Shown: positions 6,741 through 12,211, counted from the stretch's first letter. The stretch: 12,211 bases of DNA from CAZNFR01 sp964572225 (GCA_964572225.1 CAZNFR010000094.1:1-12211); one strand, 5' to 3'. Numbers and translations: made by a program. Notes: a model not told the origin generated them from the letters alone.

Positions 6741-7104
6741 GTCTCAGAAATGCAAAATAAAGAGGAGCGGAAGAAAGAGCTCCACCCAGATCTGCGATCA
6801 GATCCAGCCAGCTGGCCGTTCGTAATGGATGAAAATACTGTCCGAATTCGATAAGCGATCCAAATACGATCAGCAGCAGAAAAATCTTCAGGAGTCCGGC
6901 AAAGCTGATCTCCCTTTTGATTTTCGATTCCCAGAGTACCATAAAACCCAGCAGGGCATAAAAGAAAAAGTGTCCGATCTTATCGATATGGGGGATATTC
7001 AGGAAGTTCCCCTCGGAGTTGGTGTTGAGGGGAATGAAGCTAAGGATCAAAATAATGATGGCAATCAGCAACGATTTTGTATATTTAGCCATATATCTGA
7101 TCAT
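6730..7104 (-). CDS. VanZ-like family membrane protein
   Basis: This 124-residue integral membrane protein has four likely helices at about 9-26, 42-58, 70-90 and 103-120. It carries the conserved VanZ-like polar motifs: DKIGH at 41-45, ExxQ at 86-89 (EFGQ), and RxxxxxDxxxD at 95-105 (RTASWLDLIAD). The family is named after a teicoplanin-resistance protein, but most chromosomal members have no known role; the buried acidic and His residues suggest chemistry at the membrane. An alternative start is M5 at 7092; no ribosome site decides between them. Its 3' end overlaps the Rrf2-type gene by 11 bp, tail to tail, and it diverges from hemW across 75 bp. Confidence 0.86.
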   Translation of the reverse strand: MIRYMAKYTKSLLIAIIILILSFIPLNTNSEGNFLNIPHIDKIGHFFFYALLGFMVLWESKIKREISFAGLLKIFLLLIVFGSLIEFGQYFHPLRTASWLDLIADLGGALSSAPLYFAFLRLRS

Positions 7105-7179
7105 TTTTTGGCCTGGATTTTCAGCTTTCGTGCGAAGATAACACTAAAATCCGGGTCGAAACTCCTCTAATTCAAAAAT

Positions 7180-8310
7180 ATGGCAGGTCTTTATCTCCAT
7201 ATTCCATTTTGCCGCAGGGCTTGCCGCTATTGTGATTTTCATTTTTCAGTTTCCCTCAAATACATTCCGGCCATGGTCGATGCCATGGTATTGGAGATGG
7301 AGCGCAAGCAGGAATTATACCGGGAAACCCGCTTCAGCACCTTTTATATTGGCGGCGGGACTCCGTCTCTCCTAAGTGAAGACCATCTGGCAAAGCTTCG
7401 GGAAACAGCCTTTCGTTGTTTCCGATTCAACAACCCGGTCGAATTTACCATGGAATGCAATCCGGACGATCTGCATACTTCCTATATCCGGATGCTGAAA
7501 AATCAAGGGGTGAACCGACTGAGCATCGGAATTCAATCCTTTCATGACCGCGACCTGGAGCTGATGAACCGGACCCATACCGCAAGGCAGGGCGGACTTT
7601 CCATTGAGCGTGCCCTGGAGGAGGGACTGGAGAACATTACCATTGATTTGATTTATGGAGTTCCGGGTCAGAGCCTTTCGGACTGGAAAAAAAACCTGCA
7701 GGCAGCCCTTAAGTACAAGCTTCCCCATATTTCAGCCTACCATCTTACTTTTGAGCCCGGGACGGTTTTCGATCACTGGAGGAAAAAAAATCGCATCCGT
7801 CCCCTGGAAGAGGAAAAAAGCGAGGAAATGTTCAGGGCCCTGCGCGATACTCTCTTGAGTCGGAATTACCTCCATTACGAAATTTCCAATTTTGCCCTCC
7901 CCGGTTTTGAGTCGCGACATAACATGATCTATTGGACCCAGCAAAAATATGCGGGTATTGGTCCCGCTGCACATTCCTTCGACGGATCCTGCCGTTCCTG
8001 GAACATAAACTCCAATAAAAAGTATATCGAATTTATGCTGAATGGGTCCTCCGAAGTCAGTGAACGTGAGGAACTTGGCGTGGACGACCAATACAATGAG
8101 TATATTATGACTTCACTTCGCACCTCTATGGGCTTTAGCCGTGATCAAATATTGGAGAGATTTGGCGATAATTATGTTAAATATACCCTCCAAAAAATGC
8201 GGCGGTATCTGGTGGAGGGAAAACTGAAAGAATCGGAGGGGAAATTCCGTTTAACCGAGAAAGGGATTTTCCTCGCCGATGGAATTATTGAAGATTTTTT
8301 CCGGGTGTAA
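7180..8310 (+). CDS. hemW: HemW-like radical SAM protein (heme chaperone / HemN-like)
   Basis: The product is 376 residues, normal for HemW, a radical SAM protein related to coproporphyrinogen III dehydrogenase that binds heme and acts as a heme chaperone. The 4Fe-4S motif is C11-x3-C15-x2-C18 within HIPFCRRACRYCDFHF. Further family blocks are IGGGTPS (57-63), TMECNPDD (90-97), VNRLSIGIQSF (111-121), DLIYGVPGQ (156-164), YHLTFEPGT (187-195), HNMIYW (247-252), GIGPAAHS (259-266), and a C-terminal helical domain ending in LTEKGIFLADGII. The HNxxYW block is the HemW signature; true HemN has a longer N-terminus and an additional Cys in the cluster motif. No Shine-Dalgarno sequence is visible. Transcription should end at the hairpin at 8325-8371. 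Confidence 0.94.
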   Translation: MAGLYLHIPFCRRACRYCDFHFSVSLKYIPAMVDAMVLEMERKQELYRETRFSTFYIGGGTPSLLSEDHLAKLRETAFRCFRFNNPVEFTMECNPDDLHTSYIRMLKNQGVNRLSIGIQSFHDRDLELMNRTHTARQGGLSIERALEEGLENITIDLIYGVPGQSLSDWKKNLQAALKYKLPHISAYHLTFEPGTVFDHWRKKNRIRPLEEEKSEEMFRALRDTLLSRNYLHYEISNFALPGFESRHNMIYWTQQKYAGIGPAAHSFDGSCRSWNINSNKKYIEFMLNGSSEVSEREELGVDDQYNEYIMTSLRTSMGFSRDQILERFGDNYVKYTLQKMRRYLVEGKLKESEGKFRLTEKGIFLADGIIEDFFRV

Positions 8311-8324
8311 AATAATTTGAGGAT

Positions 8325-8371
8325 AACCTTCCAACTTCCGGTTCGCTTTCTTGTGGAAGGTTCAATTTTTT
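8325..8371 (+). terminator. Intrinsic terminator after hemW
   Basis: AACCTTCCA at 8325-8333 pairs perfectly with TGGAAGGTT at 8354-8362. The loop is about 20 nt, and T6 at 8366-8371 follows after CAA. It lies 14 bp beyond the hemW stop. The loop is longer than usual, so efficiency is uncertain. Confidence 0.7.
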
Positions 8372-8387
8372 CCCTGGGCGATTTTAT

Positions 8388-8419
8388 AAAAAAAAAATTC
8401 TGACCCGAGGATCAGAATT
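8388..8419 (-). terminator. Intrinsic terminator of the coiled-coil membrane protein gene
   Basis: Read on the minus strand, AATTCTGA pairs with TCAGAATT around an 8-nt loop, and the stem runs straight into a T-tract of 10 (A10 on the plus strand at 8388-8397). It sits 37 bp past the stop at 8457. With the hemW hairpin it forms a back-to-back terminator pair between convergent genes. Confidence 0.82.
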
Positions 8420-8456
8420 CATTTCAAATCATTGAAATATTTTTCCCGATCTGATT

Positions 8457-9380
8457 TTACTTCAGGATAAACTCCGATTCCCCGATCAATCTTCCTTCGG
8501 CGTAGAGGTCCACCTGATAGTTACCTGCGATGAGATCTCCGGTATTGTCCCAGAAGATGGAAACGGGAATATCTTCGTTTTCGTAGATAATCTCTCTCTG
8601 GGCCGAGTAGGGAATTTCTGTTCCTTCCACCACGATGGTCCCGGCCTGTTCGGATGATAGGGTCACCTCATCGGGTCGAACTATGCGGAGGTAGATCATT
8701 TTGGGTCCGGCTTCGGCCACCGAATTTTTGCGCACGGTAAAGTCTACCCGGATTTTTTCCACCTTCCTCACCTTATCGTTTTCCTTGCTTCGCTGATTCA
8801 GGGGAACAGGATTAATATTGGCTGCGATGAGGGATTTAGCCTCGGCGGTTATGGTTTCCAACTGTTCTTTTTCCTGTGAGAGCTGGACATTTTTATTTTC
8901 CACCTCGGAAGCACGGGTTCTGAGCTGAATATTTTCGGCCGTAAGGATCTGGTTCCTTGTGTTGAGGGAGTCGATCTGAACGATATAGCTGCGCAACACT
9001 TTCCGGATGGTCCCGAGCTCTTTCTCGTACTTACGGATTTTTTCGGCATCGCTCATCCGGAGACGAAGGAGTCGCTCGATCTTATCCTGTTGTTCTTCCA
9101 GTTGAAGATTAATGGTGTCGTTATTGGTTTTGAGGGAATCGTACTGGACAATGATCCCTTTCAATTCGGTTTCCAGAGAGTCCCTTTTCTCCTCAATAAA
9201 GGTCGAATACTCTTCGAGTTGTGCGATCACCGCTTCGCTTTCCTTTTTCTGATCGAAATACAGATAGCCCAGTATGAGCAGGGCTGCACCCAGCACAGAA
9301 AGGAGTATGTAAAGGTAAGTGAGATTTTGCTTTCCTCCTTTATTCTCAGGGGTTTGGGTATTGTGGGTTGTGTTTTCCAT
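8457..9380 (-). CDS. Membrane-anchored coiled-coil protein, unknown function
   Basis: The protein has 307 residues and three visible parts. A short polar N-terminus (1-20) rich in Thr, Asn and Gln is followed by one transmembrane helix at about 21-42 (TYLYILLSVLGAALLILGYLYF). A long heptad-rich coiled coil spans about 46-188, with repeated QxDSL and ENxxL blocks. After a Pro/Asn-containing break (NINPVPLNQ), a C-terminal domain at about 205-307 has alternating hydrophobic residues, as in a beta-sandwich (KMIYLRIVRPDE; GNYQVDLYAEGRLIGESEFIL). It is probably anchored with the coil and beta domain in the periplasm. Bacteroidota genomes often carry such proteins as hypotheticals, sometimes mislabelled as chromosome-partitioning proteins because of the coil; I see no ParA or SMC motif. 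A well-formed promoter precedes it and a terminator follows, so it is monocistronic. Confidence 0.85.
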   Translation of the reverse strand: MENTTHNTQTPENKGGKQNLTYLYILLSVLGAALLILGYLYFDQKKESEAVIAQLEEYSTFIEEKRDSLETELKGIIVQYDSLKTNNDTINLQLEEQQDKIERLLRLRMSDAEKIRKYEKELGTIRKVLRSYIVQIDSLNTRNQILTAENIQLRTRASEVENKNVQLSQEKEQLETITAEAKSLIAANINPVPLNQRSKENDKVRKVEKIRVDFTVRKNSVAEAGPKMIYLRIVRPDEVTLSSEQAGTIVVEGTEIPYSAQREIIYENEDIPVSIFWDNTGDLIAGNYQVDLYAEGRLIGESEFILK

Positions 9381-9405
9381 TTTTGCTGTGGATAAAAAAT
9401 TTCTA

Positions 9406-9436
9406 CAAATATATTACTCTTCTTCACTGCTTTCAA
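9406..9436 (-). promoter_or_regulatory. Promoter of the coiled-coil protein gene
   Basis: On the minus strand a TTG at 9436-9434 is separated by 20 bp from TATATTTG at 9413-9406, a full match to the Bacteroidota -7 element TAnnTTTG at normal spacing. The ATG at 9380 is 25 bp further on, so the leader would be about 18-20 nt. The promoter lies within the last codons and stop of the adaptor remnant. It is the best-formed promoter in the window. Confidence 0.65.
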
Positions 9437-9720
9437 GAGCTGCATTTAAAAAATAGGCTCCCTTTGTAACGACATCTGCCTCTAAAATAGTATGAGGAGG
9501 ATCGATTAAGGCCAGAAAAATGGAATCCTGCATCCTTGTTTTGACCGGAATTCGTTGAAAATGCCCGTTTTCTTTTATGAAGATATAACTTACGTCCGCA
9601 CCGGTCACAACTCCTCCGGAGGGTATGGCTGTAAATTCGCCATTGGAGATCATGATTTCTGCATTTACAAAAGTACCCGGGATGAAATTCTCATTGGCAT
9701 CGATCAGTCTTGCATGCAGG
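9414..9720 (-). pseudogene. C-terminal remnant of an RND-type periplasmic adaptor (HlyD/CusB-like)
   Basis: About 100 codons ending at TAA (9416-9414) read as the C-terminal end of a periplasmic adaptor (membrane-fusion protein) of a tripartite RND efflux pump. The block PGTFVNAEI is the beta-barrel domain signature. It is followed by AIPSGGVVTGADVSYIFI, a strand pair of the membrane-proximal domain, and the terminal VVTKGAYFLNAALESSEEE. The upstream frame stays open to 10076, but residues from there are antisense to the CDF gene and then to the 8-mer repeat, which translates as RSGDLGIWGFGS. The family sequence therefore starts only at about LHARLIDANENF. A complete adaptor needs about 350-400 residues, so the N-terminal three quarters are missing. 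The break coincides with the repeat at 9727. It is presumably non-functional, and the rest of a pump operon is absent. Confidence 0.78.
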
Positions 9721-9726
9721 GTTGAT

Positions 9727-9779
9727 CCAAATCCCCAAATCCCCAAATCCCCAGATCTCCATTCTTCCCATTCTTTCCC
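9727..9779 (+). repeat. 8-bp-period C-rich repeat (array R2)
   Basis: Three exact CCAAATCC units (9727-9750) are followed by degenerate units CCAGATCT and CCATTCTT, then a decaying CCCATTCTTTCCC tail. The C-rich strand is plus. The segment 9749-9771 matches the reverse complement of 12127-12149 at 22 of 23 positions. It fills the space between the adaptor remnant and the CDF gene, so it may also be the CDF upstream region. Confidence 0.9.
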
Positions 9780-9787
9780 TATCTTTA
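9780..9787 (+). promoter_or_regulatory. Possible -7-like element abutting the CDF start
   Basis: TATCTTTA matches TAnnTTTG at 7 of 8 positions and ends 4 bp before the CDF ATG, which would give a leaderless or nearly leaderless transcript. Immediately upstream is repeat R2 rather than an ordinary promoter region. The evidence is weak. Confidence 0.3.
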
Positions 9788-9791
9788 CCCC

Positions 9792-10721
9792 ATGAATTCC
9801 CGGCAAAAAACCATCATCCGTGCCTCCTGGATCAGCATTATGGGTAATTTGATGCTGGCCTTGCTGAAGATTACCGTCGGACTCATTGCGGGGTCGCTGG
9901 CGGTAGTGGGCGACGGGATTGACAGTGCGAGTGACATTGCCACCTCTTTCATAACCCTGATTACGGCAAGGGTGCTGGGGCGGCCTCCCAACATTCGTTT
10001 TCCCTATGGATATGAAAAGGCCGATACCGTGGCGACCAAAGCGCTTTCCTTTGTGATCCTTTTTGCCGGGGCACAATTAATGATTTCGACGATTTCGAGG
10101 CTGGTGAGCGGGGAGATTCCGGACCTGCCATCGACCCTGGCTGTTTGGGTGACGGTTTTTTCCATCGTGGCCAAAATGGGATTGTCTGTGTATTTGCGGC
10201 GGACCGGCAAGAAGGTGGATTCCTTCATGCTTAAGGCCAACGGGAAGAACATGCAAAACGATGTGTTGATATCCAGCGGGGTGCTGGTCGGACTTTTCTT
10301 CACCTTTATTCTGGACATGCCCATTTTTGATACCATTACTGCCCTGGCCGTTTCGGTTTGGATCATCAAGGTTGGAGTGCAGATCTTTTTCCAGACGAAT
10401 ATGGAGTTGATGGACGGGATGAAGGATCCCATTTTGTACTGTGAGATCTTCGGGGCCGTTAAAAAAGTGAAGGGGGCACATAATCCCCACCGCGTTCGGG
10501 TACGAAAGATCGGTAATCTGCATATGATCTCCATGGATATCGAGGTGGAGCCGCTGATGAGCGTTCACGATGCCCACGATATTGCCCAAAAGGTGGAGAA
10601 GCAGATCAAGCTTCAGCTTCCCAATGTTTACGACATCATTGTTCATGTGGAACCCCTTGGTAATGAGGAGAAAGGTGAGAAATTCGGACTGCGGGAAAAG
10701 GATGTGGAGGACTACGGATAA
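9792..10721 (+). CDS. Cation diffusion facilitator (CDF) family transporter
   Basis: CDF proteins are inner-membrane dimers that export divalent metals in exchange for protons. The 309-residue product has six likely helices (about 13-33, 44-60, 82-103, 116-136, 158-175, 179-198) and the cytoplasmic C-terminal domain (about 212-289) with H262 in VHDAHDIA and H285 in IVHVEP. TM2 carries D44-x3-D48 in DGIDSASDIATS, matching the metal site of YiiP. In TM5, where Zn/Fe-type members have His-x3-Asp, this protein has N153-x3-D157 (GKNMQNDVLISSG). The usual HPxGH loop reads FPYGYEKAD. These changes suggest a metal preference other than zinc, such as Mn, Co or Fe, but this is inference. The gene begins 12 bp after repeat R2 and diverges from an efflux-adaptor remnant, so the site may be an eroded metal-efflux locus. 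Confidence 0.93.
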   Translation: MNSRQKTIIRASWISIMGNLMLALLKITVGLIAGSLAVVGDGIDSASDIATSFITLITARVLGRPPNIRFPYGYEKADTVATKALSFVILFAGAQLMISTISRLVSGEIPDLPSTLAVWVTVFSIVAKMGLSVYLRRTGKKVDSFMLKANGKNMQNDVLISSGVLVGLFFTFILDMPIFDTITALAVSVWIIKVGVQIFFQTNMELMDGMKDPILYCEIFGAVKKVKGAHNPHRVRVRKIGNLHMISMDIEVEPLMSVHDAHDIAQKVEKQIKLQLPNVYDIIVHVEPLGNEEKGEKFGLREKDVEDYG

Positions 10722-10731
10722 GGCATTCTCG

Positions 10732-10752
10732 GATAGATTTACTAAATTTATC
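10732..10752. promoter_or_regulatory. Near-perfect 10-1-10 palindrome before the hemerythrin gene
   Basis: GATAGATTTA, a central C, and TAAATTTATC form an inverted repeat with a single mismatched pair. It lies 20 bp upstream of the hemerythrin ATG and 10 bp after the CDF stop. Its right half contains TAAATTTA, a 7/8 match to the -7 element, so a bound regulator would block initiation. Length and AT-rich arms resemble operators of Rrf2/NsrR-type or Crp/Fnr-type dimers. No T-tract follows, so it is probably not a terminator. Confidence 0.5.
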
Positions 10753-10772
10753 AGGATTAAATAAAAACAACC

Positions 10773-11498
10773 ATGAACATTACTGCCGAAATGAAGATGG
10801 CTGATGTGGTTCATCAGAACTATTCTCTTCTTCCGGTCATAACCCGGTTTGGGATTGATCTCGGCTTTGGGGAGTCGACCGTAGCAGAGGTATGCAGCAA
10901 AAGCGGGGTAAACCTGGATTTTTTCCTGGAGATCACCAATTCTTTCATTGATGAGGATTATGTACCTCAGGTGGATCTGGGCAGTTTTCCGGTGAGCCTG
11001 ATTGTCGATTACCTTGAGAAGACCCATGCGTATTATATGAATGATAAGATTCCCGGACTGGAGGCGATGATCCGCAATCTGGTGAGCGAGGAGGATGTGG
11101 AACCCGAGAATGCCCGTCTGGTATTAAATTTCTTCCGGGAGTACGTGGTGGAGCTGGATAATCATATCGCCAAGGAGGAGAAAAAAATCCAGCCTTATGT
11201 ACTCAGGGTGGAAAAGGCCTGGCTGGAGGGTAAGCTGGACGCGGAACTTGAGAAGCGAATCCGGGAGTATTCCATCAATGATTTTGCCCGGGAGCACGAT
11301 AACATTGAAGAGAAGCTGAACGATCTGAAAAACATCATCATTAAATACCTTCCTCCTTTTAAGAATAAATCCCTTTGCAATGCCATCCTGATGGAACTTT
11401 TCCGGCTGGAAAAGGATCTGAATGCACACGCGGAGCTGGAAGACAAGGTGCTGATTCCCAAAGTGGCAGGTATGGAGAGCAAACTAATGGAAGGATAG
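10773..11498 (+). CDS. Hemerythrin-domain protein, YtfE/ScdA/Ric-like
   Basis: The protein has 241 residues. Residues about 8-55 align by pattern with the ScdA_N (DUF542) region of YtfE/ScdA, but the diagnostic Cys-Cys-Gly motif (YCCGG in E. coli YtfE) is here LGFGE (30-34). The second part is a four-helix hemerythrin-like domain with a complete di-iron ligand set: H85 (KTHAYY), H131 and E135 (NHIAKE), H175 (REHDN), and H219 and E223 (AHAELEDKVLIPK), with spacing close to that of YtfE. Relatives repair Fe-S centres damaged by NO or oxidants, or bind O2 or NO. The lost Cys pair argues for a changed role, perhaps sensing. The LuxR-type gene starts 5 bp after its stop, so the two form a unit. 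A palindrome at 10732-10752 precedes it. Confidence 0.88.
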   Translation: MNITAEMKMADVVHQNYSLLPVITRFGIDLGFGESTVAEVCSKSGVNLDFFLEITNSFIDEDYVPQVDLGSFPVSLIVDYLEKTHAYYMNDKIPGLEAMIRNLVSEEDVEPENARLVLNFFREYVVELDNHIAKEEKKIQPYVLRVEKAWLEGKLDAELEKRIREYSINDFAREHDNIEEKLNDLKNIIIKYLPPFKNKSLCNAILMELFRLEKDLNAHAELEDKVLIPKVAGMESKLMEG

Positions 11499-11503
11499 TG
11501 AGC

Positions 11504-12124
11504 ATGGACAGGGTGGGATTCATAGTGGGGGAACGGTCTTACCTGATCAGGAAGGGGATGGTGTCCATCATCAACCGGATAGAGCATGCCACGGTATTGG
11601 CTGAGATGGATTCTCTGGACAACCTGAATTCGGAGATCGGCCGATGTTGCCCTGATTTTGTAGCAATCAATCCCTCCTTGTTTGATGAGCAGGAGAGGTA
11701 CCGCAATTTCGAACTGAAGTTTGAGCTTTCGAAGCAGGGTATCGCCATCATTTCAACTCCGCCCTACCGAAAGGGACTTCTGGAGAAGTTCCGGGAGGTG
11801 ATCGACATCAACGATCCGAGGGATTCCATTTACCGTAAGCTGGAAGACCTTGTCAATCCGGTGTACAAAAAAATGGAGCCGGGGATCCTCTCCAACGAGC
11901 TTTCCGATCGTGAAAAGACCATTCTCACCTACGTAGCCAAAGGATTCACAAACAAGGATATTGCAGATAAGCTTTTTCTGAGCACTCACACGGTGATTAC
12001 TCACCGGAAGAATATAACCAACAAGCTGGGAATCAAAACGATATCGGGGTTAACGGTGTATGCGATTTTGAATAAGTTGGTGAAGATTGAGGAAGAAGGG
12101 GGATTTAGGGATATGGGGATTTAG
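11504..12124 (+). CDS. LuxR-type regulator with a degenerate receiver-like domain
   Basis: From ATG at 11504 (GGAAGG about 9 nt upstream, 5 bp after the hemerythrin stop) the protein is 206 residues. The C-terminal domain (about 131-195) is a typical LuxR/NarL helix-turn-helix: LSDREKTILTYVAKGFTNKDIA, then recognition helix STHTVITHRKNITNKLG. The N-terminal 1-120 has the alpha/beta rhythm of a response-regulator receiver (RVGFIVGERSYLIRKGM; CCPDFVAINPSLF). The acidic pocket is replaced by GE and the phospho-acceptor Asp position reads Asn56, so phosphorylation is unlikely. It may instead respond to its hemerythrin partner or to another ligand. The last eight codons (GGFRDMGI) and the stop lie inside repeat R3, so the original C-terminus may have been replaced. 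An earlier ATG in the same frame at 11375 lies inside the hemerythrin gene and is rejected. Confidence 0.87.
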   Translation: MDRVGFIVGERSYLIRKGMVSIINRIEHATVLAEMDSLDNLNSEIGRCCPDFVAINPSLFDEQERYRNFELKFELSKQGIAIISTPPYRKGLLEKFREVIDINDPRDSIYRKLEDLVNPVYKKMEPGILSNELSDREKTILTYVAKGFTNKDIADKLFLSTHTVITHRKNITNKLGIKTISGLTVYAILNKLVKIEEEGGFRDMGI

Positions 12125-12170
12125 GGATGGGAAGAATGGGGATCTGGGGATCCAGGGATCTGGGGATGGG
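12098..12170 (-). repeat. 8-bp-period G-rich repeat (array R3)
   Basis: Units such as GGGATTTA, GGGATATG, GGGATCTG and GGGATCCA recur with a mainly 8-bp period and one 10-bp irregularity. The C-rich strand is minus, opposite to the other arrays. The array supplies the 3' end and stop codon of the LuxR-type gene. It includes the inverted copy (12127-12149) of the R2 segment 9749-9771. Several GGG/GGGG runs separated by 4-5 nt on the plus strand meet the usual G-quadruplex pattern. Confidence 0.92.
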
Positions 12171-12178
12171 ACGACAAG

Positions 12179-12211
12179 CTAAACCCCTCAACCCCTCAAC
12201 CCCTCAACCCC
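12179..12211 (+). repeat. 8-bp-period C-rich repeat (array R4), running off the window
   Basis: One CTAAACCC unit is followed by three CTCAACCC units and the start of another at the window edge. The first unit is identical to one of the R1 units. The complement contains four GGGG runs separated by TTGA or GAGT-type 4-nt linkers, a strong G-quadruplex pattern. Eight bases (12171-12178) separate it from the oppositely oriented R3. Confidence 0.93.

Noticed and set aside
9387..9395. A perfect DnaA-box sequence (TTATCCACA on the minus strand) just before the coiled-coil protein gene.
   Set aside because: It is a single copy with no cluster of further boxes and no dnaA, dnaN or AT-rich unwinding region beside it. 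One 9-mer in 12 kb of both strands is not strong evidence of an origin.
9414..10076. The full 220-codon minus-strand open frame as one protein.
   Set aside because: Its first half is antisense to the CDF gene and its middle is translated 8-mer repeat. Only the last about 100 codons look like a real protein family, so it is called a remnant instead.
9727..12170. A conventional insertion sequence or composite transposon around the CDF-hemerythrin-LuxR block.
   Set aside because: No transposase or recombinase gene is present, and the flanking inverted match is short and embedded in tandem repeats. No target-site duplication could be identified.

Overview
The window looks like chromosomal DNA from a member of the Bacteroidota, probably a Bacteroidales/Marinilabiliales-type anaerobe or facultative anaerobe. 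The assignment rests on gene content and style: a secreted YwqK/MORN-type repeat protein, a HemW and a RuvB of the usual Bacteroidota form, several starts without a Shine-Dalgarno sequence, and AT-rich upstream regions that contain copies of the Bacteroidota -7 element TAnnTTTG. I could not search databases, so the lineage is inferred.

Layout. Positions 1-55 hold an 8-bp-period C-rich tandem repeat. An OsmC-family gene (-) and a Crp/Fnr-type regulator (+) then diverge from a 96-bp region holding a perfect 22-bp palindrome. A 56-residue two-helix membrane protein (-) lies tail to tail with the regulator. A three-gene minus-strand operon follows: nadA (quinolinate synthase), an exported 18-repeat YwqK-like protein, and ruvB. 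A 574-bp AT-rich region separates nadA from rpiB and an Rrf2-type Fe-S regulator gene (both +). A VanZ-like gene (-) overlaps the Rrf2 gene by 11 bp at the 3' ends and diverges from hemW (+). hemW faces a coiled-coil membrane protein gene (-) across two back-to-back intrinsic terminators.

The right third is the most unusual part. At 9414-9720 lies the C-terminal remnant of an RND-type periplasmic adaptor gene, cut off exactly where a second 8-bp-period repeat begins. From that repeat three plus-strand genes run rightwards: a CDF cation transporter with an Asn in place of the usual TM5 metal-binding His, a YtfE/ScdA-like hemerythrin protein lacking the usual CysCys motif, and a LuxR-type regulator with a receiver-like domain lacking acidic phospho-acceptor residues. 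The last gene ends inside a third repeat array, which is inverted relative to the second and shares a 22/23-bp match with it. A fourth array, in the first one's style, closes the window.

Functionally the window mixes housekeeping (NAD synthesis, Holliday-junction migration, pentose phosphate isomerisation, haem/Fe-S-linked radical SAM chemistry) with redox, nitrosative-stress and metal genes (OsmC, Crp/Fnr, Rrf2, hemerythrin-LuxR, CDF). The main candidate for something undescribed is the family of dispersed, strand-asymmetric 8-bp-period arrays with G-quadruplex potential, which coincide with gene ends and with a gene truncation.
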